DNA from: Actinidia chinensis
Lineage: Eukaryota; Streptophyta; Magnoliopsida; Ericales; Actinidiaceae
Assembly (NCBI GenBank): GCA_009663005.1
Contig: CM018899.1
Location: 10,305,349 to 10,332,848 of the forward strand
DNA: 27,500 nt
Reading direction: 5' to 3'
The notes beneath the pieces were generated by a model. That model worked only from the letters and a program-made list of their open reading frames with translations. It was not told the origin of the DNA and searched no databases. Made by a program: the position numbers and the translations under genes. Positions 10,251-20,387 of this stretch are shown here, in pieces (the stretch's first letter is position 1; each line of letters starts with the position of its first letter).

Positions 10251-10634
10251 TTAAACTTTGTCATCTGCTCAGTTCCCTCTATCCTCTTCTTGTATATTTT
10301 CTGAGAATTGAGACATCTCATTCAAAGATCCCTCCGACATTAGGAGATGGATGAAAACACCTCCTGATGAGTGGGGGTTTAAACCGAATTATCTACTTTG
10401 TTCTTATAAAGTCAATCGATCTTCGGGCTCTGCTTCCCTTTACGGCCTTGGCCTCTGCTGGGCGGCAGAACTTCTACAAATATATCAAAATTTAGGACAT
10501 ATCTCATAACACTAGCATACATTACATTTTAGTATAGCTAGCACATAATTATATCACTAGACAGTCTTTGACTTCTATCTAGACATGGATCTATCTTATG
10601 TATAAACCGATAGTCTGGTACGTATAAACCTGTT

Positions 10635-10646
10635 GCTTTGATACCG
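10635..10646 (-). other. Primer-binding site of unit 2 (tRNA-Met type)
   Basis: On the minus strand the sequence GGTATCAAAGCAACAGG lies just inside the LTR edge. It differs by a base or two from TGGTATCAGAGC, the canonical complement of initiator tRNA-Met. The LTR edge (TGAAA, for the expected TGACA) is about 9 bp away. Confidence 0.75.
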
Positions 10647-11829
10647 CCTTTAAGTTTCACGCCCTGCACCGGCCTAGGACGACGTGGGCACGTGATGGCC
10701 GATGGCTTGCCCGGCCAAGGCAAACTTACCTTAAACCTGTGCATATTCATTCAGAACGGATAATAAATTTTCTTTTGCGGAAACGTAATCATAACTAAGA
10801 AATATAAAGGTTCACGTTCCATACCGTACATACAGAGCTGTGCCTAATTTTACACTAACATACAAAAGGAGGCCAACTAATTATACATACATCACATGGC
10901 CAATATAATTACTGGCGTAGGGTGTAGTCTATCATCATACTAATAAGGCCATGGCCACAAAAAACTATGATTTACAAGCGTAACCTTCTTCTTAAGGCTC
11001 TCGGATTGACTTCCTAAAAAATGTTTTCGAAAACGTTAAGGTAAAGTTTAGTATGAAAACACAGATGCATGAACGTTAAATACCATGGATATTTACTTTC
11101 ATATTCATACCTACATCAATACATATGAAACAAGTGAGACATAATCAATTAATATTCTTGAAACATTAGTTCATAAACTTGATCTGGCATAAATATGGCC
11201 TCACTGTTTTCCATAAACATACATAACGTATCAGAAACGTAATAACTCGTATTAACATAACATGGGACCTATAGGTCGGGTGCTCTTTAGGCCAGATATC
11301 CCTTGTATGATTTTTTTTCCCTCCCCTAATTACGTTCTAGGACCATTAGGTTATATTAAGGTTCCCACCACAGGGGGCTCCCTAGCGTCACATGCATATA
11401 CTTTTGACAGATTCGTTCTCCTAAAATAAACATCTATGGGTTTCTTTCGTAATAATAACATATCATACATTGAAGATATGCATTTGTATTGATAACATAA
11501 CTTTAATGCTTAAAAATCATGAAAACCTTTGAATATACACTAATATGTGTTAACACATTTTGAAAATACATAATTTTTATTCATGGCATCGTACTCACCT
11601 GGATTCCCTGTGGTTCAGGCTTTAGACGTCGTGTTCCTATACATAAAGGGCGTAGGTAATTGTTCATCATTACTATGACTAATCAATATAATGAGTAAAA
11701 CTTGAACTATAGAAAACTTCCAATTTCTCTACCCAAGGCATATCTGTTTTAAAACTTATTTCTACACTAGGATAACCCAGAGGGTACGAATATAATTCCA
11801 TTCTTCATTCAGCCTCAGGACCCCCTTTC

Positions 11830-11962
11830 GAACCACGTGGAAAATGTTCGAACACAAACGTTCGAACTGTTTACAATGCGTTCGAAAACAGAAGTCGAAC
11901 TCTTTACAAATGGCATTCGAACACAAACGTTCCGAACCACAGTAACAAACGTTCGAACCCTT
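11830..11962. repeat. TTCGAA palindrome array in the shared LTR
   Basis: Over about 130 bp the motif GTTCGAAC or a close variant recurs every 15-30 bp, usually as ACAAACGTTCGAAC. More copies occur near the LTR start at 12505-12575 (CGTTCGAA, CATTCGAA). The core is a perfect palindrome. It occupies the same part of the LTR as the GTCGAC array of the inserted LARD but has a different sequence. Confidence 0.75.
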
Positions 11963-12251
11963 TTCCTGCAAACTCCAAATTTTGAATCAATCTTCTCCAC
12001 TCTTTCCATTCCTTTCAAAACTTCTAAACTCAAAAATAAACCCATTTTTGGTACCATAACTCAGTTTCAACTCTTAAAATAGCTCTAACCTGGGTGGATT
12101 TAGGATTTAACTTGAAAACCCTATAACTTTACCTACACACACATATATATATATGATTTTGAGTTGTATACCTCTTCCTTAAGCTTTCCAAGCTGCACAA
12201 TGGCTTCTTTTTTGCTTTGGATGAGCTTCCTAAGCTCCTCCCCTTTCTTTT

Positions 12252-12300
12252 CTTCTTCTTCTTCTTCTTCTTCTTCTCTTTCTTCGTTTCCTTCTTCTTC
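12252..12300. repeat. (CTT)n microsatellite in the LTR
   Basis: An uninterrupted run of CTT triplets, then imperfect CTT. On the minus strand it is a GAA run within the purine-rich block, and it accounts for the glutamate-rich or serine-rich open frames predicted here, which I do not treat as genes. Confidence 0.85.
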
Positions 12301-12606
12301 TGTTCGTCTTTCTGCTCTCCTCTCTCTCTCTTTCTTTCCTCTCATGGTGTGCGTTTAATGTTGTGGTTTAGATTTGGTGGTAAAGTTTTAAAGTTAAGTT
12401 AGAGTGGTTGTGTTTTCGCTGTTTTTTACGATGTGAGATTCTCCCTTTTCTTTGGGGCGTCCACTTAAATCTCGTGTTCGCCTTGTTATTTTTCTTTCTG
12501 CGATCACCGTTCGAATACTTACAAATCCGTTCAAACGTTTACGTTCGAATGCCACTCCTCCATTCGAACCCCATGAAAAAGTTCTTTTACAGTTTGAGGT
12601 AGTACA

Positions 12607-12624
12607 TTAGCCCCTCTTTATAAA
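12607..12624 (-). other. Polypurine tract of unit 1
   Basis: On the minus strand TTATAAAGAGGGGCTAA directly precedes the LTR start TGTACTACC. The block GTTTGAGGACAAACTT just upstream (about 12625-12643) is also found before the polypurine tract of the LARD (about 23372-23387), linking the two element types. Confidence 0.75.
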
Positions 12625-12789
12625 AGTTTGTCCTCAAACTTAGCTAACAATCATACTTCCCATTGGTCCACTCTAACAACGTTTCATCACGAAATTGAAA
12701 TATCTAACTCGTGATAGATACGTATCTGTTGGGGTTTTTAACCATCGCAGACTACCTCCCAGGCCCCTCTTAGTTGGGCAAAGCCTCAA

Positions 12790-13110
12790 CATTTAACCCT
12801 ATTGATAGCTAATCCAAGACAATTCGGCTTCCCTGAGTGCTTGGATACAAAAATTACCAAATGGCACATGAGTACTACGGAATGCTGATATGTCAAAAAA
12901 GAGCTAAATGTTAACCTCAATTCTTGTGAACGTTCATTCAATAGAAATGGTACGCTCACGAATCTCATCTCTCGTTCCCAAGGTGTATTCTTCCCATGAG
13001 TGATCTGCCATACAACCCGCACTAACGGAATCAACTTTGTTTTTAAGAACTTGGTCACGATGGATCTGAATCTCAATTGGTGTTTCACATAGCTTAAATG
13101 TTCCTTCACG
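12790..13110 (-). pseudogene. Integrase C-terminal, chromodomain-like tail of unit 1
   Basis: The minus strand reads KFLKTKLIPLVRVVWQ, then HGKNTPWEREMR, then (shifted) a further RER segment. This matches the plant gypsy tail pattern NK-IPLVKVLW...TWERE-E-R. Such tails bind modified histones and steer integration in chromoviruses. The fit to the first part of a chromodomain is only partial, and the reading frame is broken. Confidence 0.6.
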
Positions 13111-13119
13111 TCAAATGGA

Positions 13120-14213
13120 AAATGATAATCACCTGGTTAGGGTTTTATGGACATATTTCCGTAACATTGATACATGAAAAACATTATGCACGTGCGATAA
13201 TTCTGGTGGAAGAGCAATACAATAGGCAACGGTGGCCAATTCGTTGTAAAACTTCCTAATGACCCTATATATCTCGGCTTTAACTTTTCTTCTTACCTAA
13301 ACTACTTATCCCTTTAGAAGGAGATACTTTCAAAAACACGTGGTCCCTTTCCTCAACTCTAAAATCCTCCCTCCAAACATCTGCATAATTCTTTGGCGAC
13401 TTTGTGCGGTTTTGAAGTCTCTGTTTAAATTACCTTTATCTTATCATTTGTTTAGTTGAACAATCCTTGGGATCCTAATAATTGTCGTTCTCCAACTTCA
13501 TCCAACATACTGGCCGACCTGCATTTCCTTACCATAAAAGTGCCTCATCGGTGCCATCCGATGCTTGGTGGCAATGTTAGTGTAAGGAAACTCTACAAGT
13601 GATAAGGGTGTTTTCACAATTTCCTTGGAAATCGAGTACACATAGTCGTTAACATATCTTCTAAAGTCTGGATGGTCTCTTTGACGGTCCGTCCGTTTGG
13701 GATGAAAAGCAGTGCTAAAATTAGTCAGTGCACAGGAGCTCATGCAAAAACTTTTCCAAAATTTTGAACAAACCTCGAATTCGATCGAAAAACTATAGAA
13801 ACTGGCATTCCATAAAGTCGAATAATTGTCTGCTATGTAAAGGTTGCGTACTTTGATAAGAATGCGTTAGTCTTCAATGGACAAGGAAGTGTGTGACTTA
13901 GTGAGGCGGATCTATAATAACCCCAAATGGCATTACAACCCCTGGCGAGTGCGGTAATCCGGGATATCTAAAGTTCATAGTGATGTGCTCCCATTTTCAT
14001 TCCGCGTTTGGTAGTGATTGCCAAATAATTCTGTTGGCCTTGATGTTCTGCCTTACTTGTTGATCATGGTAGACCATTGTGACAGAAAACTCTGCATTTC
14101 TTCTTCATTCTAGGACAACCAAAAGGTTTCTTTCAAATCTCGAACATTACGTTCCTCGGGATGCATTGTGAAATTGGTATTGTAGGCTTCATCAAAAACC
14201 TGTCTTTTGATTC
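13120..14213 (-). pseudogene. Integrase (zinc-binding end and catalytic core) of unit 1
   Basis: From 14213 downward the minus strand reads LDEAYNTNFTMHPEE...DLKETFW, the HHCC region, then a segment equivalent to the CLTCQ-VK-EHQ-P motif, then the start of the core at about 13990-13970. Further on come FSTAFHPK (about 13680-13720), the SLVEFPYTN stretch, and RMAP...YGKEMQ (about 13510-13560), equivalent to MAPFEALYGRKC. Multiple frameshifts are present. The aspartate that opens the catalytic triad reads AAC (Asn) at 13973-13975, and the glutamate position reads AAG (Lys) at 13679-13681, so it looks inactive. Confidence 0.8.
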
Positions 14214-15083
14214 CAAGTTATCAGAACCGAACGGTGATTAACGGTCAAGTACGTTCATGGTTCAGTGGTTCAAACGTGGTTCAACCGGTCAAACCGGTTG
14301 TAAATAAATAAATAATAAAAATATATTAAATAAAAAATAATCATTAAAAAATTATAAATGGGATAAAAAATACTTTTTTTATATACAAATAATTCAATTT
14401 AAGTACAACTAATAAAATACATAAAACAAAGTACAAAAAAGAGATAATTATAAAAAATATTAAAATGATTTCTTTTTCTTTTCAATTTATATTTTTAACT
14501 ATACTTATGGTATTTTATATTTAAAAGAAAAAACATAAATTTGTCAATTAAGGTGCATATTAAGATAATAATGTGAATTATTTGTGTTTGCCTTTTATTG
14601 TTTTAGTTTTTCTTCCTATACTTTCTATTTTTATCTTTATTTTTTATTTTTTACATTAGATTATTTTTTGATAATATGTAATCTGAATATCTAATGATTA
14701 TTATAAACAAATATGTAAAGGATAGTGATTTGTATATTTTTTTAAATTACACTCAATTTTTATTTGTATTAAAAATAAAGTTTAAAAAATTACTAGCTAA
14801 ATAAAATACCAAAATCAAAACCAAAAGACCAAAAATTAAAAATGAAAAACCCCTAGGCCACTAAATATTGTGTTTTAAAAATATTGTGTTTTTTTACAAT
14901 TTTTCAAAAAACGGCCGGTTCACTAAATACCGGCCGGTCATGGTTTTTCAAAATACCGGCTGGTTCGGCCGGTTCAATAGGTTCATATGCATTTCTGGTA
15001 TTTTAATTAAATCGTTCGGTTCACGTCCGGTTCCCGGTTCAACCGGTTGAACCGGCCGGTTCGGTTCGGTTTTTATTAACTTG
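14214..15083. mobile_element. TIR DNA transposon (hAT- or MULE-like MITE) inside integrase
   Basis: An 870-bp insertion with terminal inverted repeats: left CAAGTTATCAGAACCGAAC, right end (complement) CAAGTTAATAAAAACCGAAC. The flanks are TTTTGATTC (14205-14213) and TTTTGATCTC (15084-15093), an imperfect 8-10 bp target duplication. Both ends are rich in CCGG and GGTTCAACCGGTTGAACC palindromes (a 22-bp perfect palindrome at 15034-15055); the 500-bp core is extremely AT-rich and non-coding. An 8-bp TSD would mean hAT, 9 bp Mutator; the consensus cannot decide. Confidence 0.75.
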
Positions 15084-15093
15084 TTTTGATCTC

Positions 15094-15840
15094 TGATATA
15101 TTTGGAAAATATAAGCGACCTTAACACTTAAGTGTTCCATCCTGCAAGGTAAAGTCTTGTTTGGATTTCAATAATATCTCCTCTAAACTTCCACCAGTAC
15201 GGATCTGCTGGTTGTCGTTGACTTTACAATTTCCATCAAAGGTCGTTGAGTGATTCATGGTCGTAAGCTTCTTCTGGGTCTGGTTGTAACCACTTCAATC
15301 TTGCTCTCTCCAGCTCAACGAACAAGAGCATTTACGACGTAACTAGCATGACTAGATGATGTCAACTTTCGGCTTAGAATTGTCTGCCACACGTTGGCCT
15401 TTCCCGGATGATACTGAGTAAAATGTCATAGTCTGTAATCAACTTGAGCCATCTTCTTTGTCTCATGTTCAGTTCTTTCTAGGTAAAACCAGAATTCAAG
15501 CTCTTGTGGTCGGTAATATAAAAACATTTACATGTGACTCCATAAAAATAGCGACGCCAAATCTTCAATGCAAAAACCACTCGGCTAATTCTAAATCAGG
15601 GGTCGGATAATTCTTCATGCGGTCCTAACGGTCTCGAAGCATATGCCCAATCACACTTTACCATGTTGACATCAATACGCATTCCTAATTGCGATGTGAA
15701 GCATAGTATAAATCATAAAACTATCGGTTCCGCGAGGTAAGGCTAAAATCGGGGGAAACTAATCGCTTCTTTCAATTATCTGAAAAACTCTTCTCTCATT
15801 TTTAATTCCATTCGGAAAGAACATTCTCCGAGTAGCTGTG
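15094..15840 (-). pseudogene. RNase H and start of integrase of unit 1
   Basis: On the minus strand near 15485-15530 it reads FTDHKSLEY, the conserved DHKSL of gypsy RNase H, followed by a QYHPGKAN motif at about 15390-15420 and the connection to integrase at 15100-15340. The stretch 15600-15840 joins it to RT. All three frames are used in turn because of indels. Confidence 0.75.
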
Positions 15841-16620
15841 TCAAGAGTTGCAATTCTAGAAAAATCTTTTTACAAATCTTTCCGATAGTACCCTGTTTAA
15901 ACCCATGAAACTTCTACCTTCAGTCACATGCGTTGGCTCGCCAATTGTACAATGTCTTCGACCTGTGAGGATTCAACGGGACACTCCATCAACACTAATG
16001 ATGTGTGTATCCTTAGAAAAGTCAACACTTGAGAGCCAAAACTCGCACTTCTTAGTTTAGCATACAACTCCTACTCCACAAGGTCTGAAACATATGCAAG
16101 TGTACTCATGTTCTGCAAACTTTTAGAATACACAAGAGATCACGATAAAATACTCTAACAAAGTCATCAGGAAGGGTTGGAAATAACCGAGTCATCAAAT
16201 CCCTGAATGCGGTTGGCACGTTTAGAGGAGTAACTCCAAATGGCATGACAAGAAACTCATAATGTCCATATCTCGTTCTGAAAGTTGTATTCTCTACGTT
16301 GATGGTGCTCTAACTTTCAATTGGTGATCACCTCATCTTAGACCACTTAGAGAACACTTTACCGCCTTAAAGTTGATCGACAAATCATGTACCCTTGGCA
16401 TGGGTACTTGGGTTATTAATGGTGACTTTGGGTTCAAGTCTCAATAATCATGCCATAGTCGATAGTTCCATCCATAGTCGCATGTCCACCTTCCCATACA
16501 AACAATACAGGAGCCCACCCCAGGGCGAACACGTTAGACGATATAAAATCCCTCATCCAACAGATCTGTGGAGTTGAACTTTCAATTCCTCAACTGTTAA
16601 AAGGCGACATACGATAGGGG
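15841..16620 (-). pseudogene. Reverse transcriptase of unit 1
   Basis: On the minus strand: RMSP...VQL near 16560-16610, a degraded SVSPWGAP near 16520, a region equivalent to [12 protein letters not shown] (about 16238-16270), NAPA-like (about 16205-16220), the active-site region equivalent to FIDDILVYSKS (about 16120-16170, frame broken), QKVE (about 15960-15985) and RFVKDFSR (about 15850-15875). It is present once here, unlike in unit 2, and it continues normally to RNase H. Confidence 0.8.
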
Positions 16621-17300
16621 GTTTGGAAATAGGTTAGTACCCGAAATTTAGATTATTTGAGAATTCAATCTCTCGGGTCTACTAAGGAACCCGGTAAGTC
16701 GTCTGGAAAAATATTGAAAAAATCCCGTGACAACATTGAATCCTTCTAAGAACGGTGGGGAGACATGCGTAGCGATAATAATACATAAGAATGCTCGACT
16801 TTCCTCCTAATCAAGCGACTTGCTTCATAGAAGAAATGAAGAAGGGAGGAGGGAGCACAACGCCTACTCTGCGAAGATAGATCCAAAGAGCAAAAGAATA
16901 AAAACCACCACTCGCTTAAGCTCACAAATCAATGGGCACGGTAGGAAGACAACCACACCAATCCCTAGGAGACGTCAAAAACCAGCATCTCTAAAGGGTA
17001 AGATCTACGATACATAGGTAAAGTCATTGACACGAATCTCACCTGAATGGTAGAGACTCTGTCACATAAAAGGGAATCCCCTGGTGGGCAATGACATGAA
17101 CAATCGTATTCGAGAGGTACTGGGGAGGGTTATTCAAAATGATGCTCAAAAGAGTATATGATACAAATGAATGCGTTAGAACTAAAATCCATAAGACTGT
17201 GCAGGTTGACCACAGTGGGGAGTACACCTGATACAACTGAATGGTAGTGAGGGTATTTCTGGTACAAGCACAAAAGCGCGGCCTTGTCATGGTTGATTAA
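16621..17300 (-). pseudogene. Aspartic protease and linker of unit 1
   Basis: The minus strand has the protease active-site region near 17160-17195, where the D-S-G-S motif is corrupted to D-F-S-S (Asp codon 17187-17189), then THSFVSYTLL-like, YVTESL and (L)EM...FDV segments, then the linker equivalent to FPDDLPG (about 16680-16725). The unit 2 counterpart lacks part of this linker: about 110 bp at 16640-16750 have no match between 9415 and 9425. Confidence 0.65.
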
Positions 17301-17549
17301 TTTCTCTGTCAGATGGAGGCTGCTGGACTGAGGCAGATGCCGATGTCCCAGTCCTTGAATTCGATTCTCCCGGACAATCTCTAATCTGGTGCCTTCGTGA
17401 CCATACCCTAACATGCTCTAGTTCCCATGCGACACTCTCACACCCGATGCTTCTTTTGACATGTCGAGCATGTCGGCAACTCAGTGGATCCACTGCCCCT
17501 TGACTTACAATATTCCTTGTTTAGGCCTGATAATTCCCCACTCGACGAG
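17301..17549 (-). pseudogene. Gag zinc knuckle and C-terminal tail, unit 1
   Basis: An open minus-strand frame (17287-17493) includes HQIRDCPGESNSRTG and a Ser/Pro-rich tail, SASASVQQPPSD. HQIRDC is the second half of a CX2CX4HX4C knuckle; its first half (about 17395-17413) is in another frame. The knuckle would bind the element RNA. The remaining gag lies beyond the LARD at 26254-26640. Confidence 0.7.
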
Positions 17550-17554
17550 CCTGA
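17550..17554. other. Target-site duplication, left (CCTGA)
   Basis: CCTGA directly before the LTR start TGTAACACC. The same five bases follow the right end of the element at 26249-26253. Confidence 0.9.
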
Positions 17555-18723
17555 TGTAACACCCCGAATCCTCTCATTCTATTATCAAATATTTATGATT
17601 CGTATGATAATAGTGTAGTTCTTGAAGTTATCAGTCAAGTGACCATTAAGATGACATTTTTTTTAAAATCTTAAACTTAAGGTTATACCCTAATTTTTTC
17701 TTTTCTTCGTGTAGCTTTCGAGAAGGGCGTTGTGACAGTAAGAGAGTGAATAAAATTTGAGAAAAGAAAGAGGAACATGCAAGTAAAGTTGTATTGGGCA
17801 CTAAGATTCATTTTTCCCATGTGTGTCCTCATCTATACCCTGAACCCATGAATATCATTTTATTGCATAATTAAGACTTTTAAAATTTAATTAATATAGA
17901 TGTTCATTATTTAAAATTCAAGGAATCAAGTCCAATGTGAGTAAGGGTACACCAGGAGCCATGGAGTGGGCACATGGTATTGAATCCTAATGTGGTCTTC
18001 CAATACACACACAATCACGTAAAGAAGAAAGAGAGAATAAAAGAAAGAAAAAGAAAGAAGGTGAAACTGAGAGTAAGTGGAAATGAGCACATGGGATTAA
18101 ATCCCATGTGTCTTGGCAATTACCCAATACACCACCCACAACACACACACCACACAAATTCGAGAGAGGGAGAAGGGAAGATAGTAAAGAGAGAGGAATT
18201 GAGGAAGAAGAAAGGAGGTTGGAGAGCTCATCCAATTCAAAAGAAGTCATTAAAGACTCCATCAATTCAAAAGAGGGTGGAAATCCACTTGTATTTTTTA
18301 TTTTTTAATATGTATAATAGTTTGGAGAAGTTAGAATTTTACTTTGATGCACTTATGAGAGTTTAAGTTTTGTATTAGGAGAGACTCCTTTGAGTCCTAA
18401 TTGGTCAAATTTGAGAGCTTAAGCTCTCCATTGAAGAATTAGAGTGTTAGGAGTGAAATCCCCAAATTGTTTTAAGGTAAGGGTTTTTAACTTTCAATCC
18501 TAGATCCCTTATCTTAATATTGTTCTCTTTCATTTTGAGATATTTCTATTCCAATGAGCCAAATTTAGATTCCTTGATGTTTGTTAAGACTTGGTAAAGT
18601 TTGGAGCAGTTTTTGATTAGTTGAAATAAAATCGCAGTTTCCTGGAAACCTGATCAAACTTAGGATGGTCACAACATAAAAACTAACTAAAAAAAAAAAC
18701 CTCAACCACTAACAGAACTCAAA

Positions 18724-18830
18724 ACCGCCCGACCCCCAACGAGGGTAGACCCCCTCTCCGGTAGCGCCGCGGCGTTGGGGAAGGCCGTCGCCGCGCGTCC
18801 CCCTCCCCGCGGGGGGGCGCATGCCCCGCC
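18724..18830. other. GC-rich block present in one LTR only
   Basis: About 107 bp of very high GC (runs such as CCGCCCGACCCCCAACG and CCCCGCGGGGGGG) interrupt the repeat array of the 5' LTR. The 3' LTR has a different, G-rich stretch at about 24600-24830 at the corresponding place. No gene is recognised. Confidence 0.6.
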
Positions 18831-18854
18831 TTCTGTTCTCCCTTCTACCCTTCA

Positions 18855-19215
18855 ACTTAGGTCGACCTAAACCTCAACTTAGGACGACCTATTTTAACTT
18901 AGGTTGTCAAGAAAACTTCTGATCAAACTTAGGTGTCAACTTAGGTCGACCTAAACTTCACTTAGGTCGACCCTAAACCTCAACTTAGACGACCCTATTT
19001 TAATTAGGTTGTCAAGAAAACTTTCTAATCAAACTTAGGCATGTCAACTTAGGTTGACCTAAAATTCAACGTTAGGTCGACCAAACCTCAACTTAGGACT
19101 ACTTTATTTTAACTTAGGTTGTCGATAAACTTGCTGATCAAACTTAGGATGTCAACTTAGGTCGACCTAACATCAACTTCGGCGACCTAACCTTCACTTT
19201 AGTTGTCCAACCTTT
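18855..19215. repeat. GTCGAC palindrome array in the LARD 5' LTR
   Basis: A higher-order repeat of about 108 bp: units begin (G/A)ATCAAACTTAGG at 18921, 19027 and 19136, with an earlier one at 18652. Each unit contains two or three copies of AACTTAGGTCGACCTAAAC or variants, and then TTTTAACTTAGGTTGTC. TTAGGTCGACCTAA is a perfect 14-bp palindrome. Confidence 0.85.
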
Positions 19216-19325
19216 CTCCTTAAGCATTTTAGTGCTGTCCAAGATATGTTAGACTCTTAGGCCTAATCATTAGAGGCAAAGTCCGTTCTTAAAAGGTCTA
19301 AGCTTACAGGGTCTTTTATTCTTAT

Positions 19326-19332
19326 TATATAG
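19326..19332 (+). promoter_or_regulatory. TATA candidate of the LARD 5' LTR
   Basis: TATATAG lies about 110 bp after the palindrome array; the 3' LTR has TATATAAT at 25163-25170. If this is the promoter, the palindrome array is in U3, where retrotransposon enhancers lie. Inferred from position only. Confidence 0.35.
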
Positions 19333-20375
19333 AACTTAGCATTAAACATATTGTATCCTATGTCCTTTATTTGTAGGAACGCCAAACGTACAACTAACCA
19401 ACGGAAACCGAGGTGAGTAACACGATGCCATGAACAAAATTTGTAATTTTCGAAATGGTTTCAATACGATTATTGTATATTCCCATTGGGTTTTTTTTTT
19501 TCCATGTGTTCAATGCAATTAAAGTTATGTTATTCCATACAAATGCCATGGTCCTCATGTATATTAATGTACAAAGAAACCCATAGATGTTTTATTTTTA
19601 GTAAAACATATGTTCGAAGTATATGCGTGTCTCGGGTCCCCCCTTGGTGGGACTTTAATCTAGCCGAATGTCCTAGAAGTAAATGAGGGACGTGAAAATA
19701 ACATTACAAGGGTATAGCTCGGCCTTAAATAGCCACCCGACCTATATGGTCATCATGTTATGTTAATCCGAGCTGTTTACGTTTTCATGATATTTTATGT
19801 TGGTTTACGGAAAACAAGTGATGGCCATGTTTATGCAAGATCAATTTAGTGAACTAATGTTTCAAGAAAGTTATGTTACGTTCACTTGTTTGACACTTAT
19901 AATGTCTGTATGATATGAAGTATCCATGTATTTTACGTTCATCATCTGTTGTTATTCACTAACGCTTAGCTTACGTTTTCGAAAACCTTTTCAGAAGCAA
20001 TCCGATGACCGTAAGAAGAAATTACTCTTGCAAAATCATAGTTTTGTGGCCAAGGGGCCGGATGTAGTTATTGAGATAAGATTGACCCTACGTATGTAAA
20101 TTATATTGGCCACGATATTCTGTACGTTAAGTTGGCCTTATCAAGGTATGTTAAAGTTTAATACTTAGGCACAGCTCTGTATACTTGTTGTACACGTCAC
20201 CTTTCTTATAATTTTTAATTAATTATGACGTTTTCCGGCGAAAATTTTACTAATCATTTTAAATGAGTATGCAACAGGTGATCAACCTTACGAAGGTAAG
20301 TCGGCCTTACGCACGCCGTCGGCCATCCCAACGCGCCACGATCCGCATAAGCCGGGTTGCTGGGGCTTGACAGAG

Positions 20376-20387
20376 TGGTATCAGAGC
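20376..20387 (+). other. Primer-binding site of the LARD
   Basis: TGGTATCAGAGC, the exact canonical complement of the initiator tRNA-Met 3' end, three bases after the LTR end TTGACA. The following AATAGGTT is shared with the PBS of unit 1. Confidence 0.95.

Larger units (their letters stand above)
7738..10654 (-). mobile_element. Ty3/gypsy unit 2, 3'-truncated internal region
   Basis: Reading on the minus strand from the PBS at 10635-10646, the unit holds a short gag end with a zinc knuckle (about 10056-10100), protease (about 9540-9960), the protease-RT linker, and then RT. Homology to unit 1 stops near 7738 inside RT, so RNase H, integrase and the 3' LTR are missing. The RT portion is present twice plus a partial third start. 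Frameshifts are frequent throughout. Its 5' LTR is the shared LTR at 10655-12606. Lineage is tentatively Tekay/Del-like, from the long LTRs and tRNA-Met PBS. Confidence 0.8.
10655..12606 (-). repeat. Shared gypsy LTR (5' LTR of unit 2 and 3' LTR of unit 1)
   Basis: A 1.95-kb LTR on the minus strand, starting TGTACTACC (12606 downward) and ending near TGAAAC (10655). The polypurine tract of unit 1 abuts its start and the PBS of unit 2 abuts its end, so one LTR serves both units. It shares several long blocks, in reverse orientation, with the LARD LTRs: the CACAGCTCTGTATAC segment, the CGTTTTCGAAAAC segment, the CCCCCTTGGTGG-like segment, and a purine-rich block that would read as a charged (E/K/R-rich) coiled-coil-like stretch. 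That block is low-complexity DNA, not a proven protein. Confidence 0.85.
17555..20372 (+). repeat. 5' LTR of the LARD (2.8 kb)
   Basis: Starts TGTAACACC and ends TTGACA. In order it holds an AT-rich start, purine-rich blocks (about 18015-18065 and 18160-18265), a GC-rich insert (18724-18830), a GTCGAC palindrome array (about 18855-19215), a TATA candidate (19326-19332) and a 3' part shared with the gypsy LTRs. It is colinear with 23406-26248, with many small indels and disagreement in the middle. Confidence 0.9.

Noticed and set aside
12133..12345. E/K/R-rich minus-strand open frame
   Set aside because: It is a purine-rich microsatellite block of the LTR; homologous positions in the other LTR copies do not keep one frame.
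18724..18830. Fragment of ribosomal DNA or a GC-rich gene
   Set aside because: No rRNA signature or open coding pattern could be recognised; it is kept only as an unexplained block.
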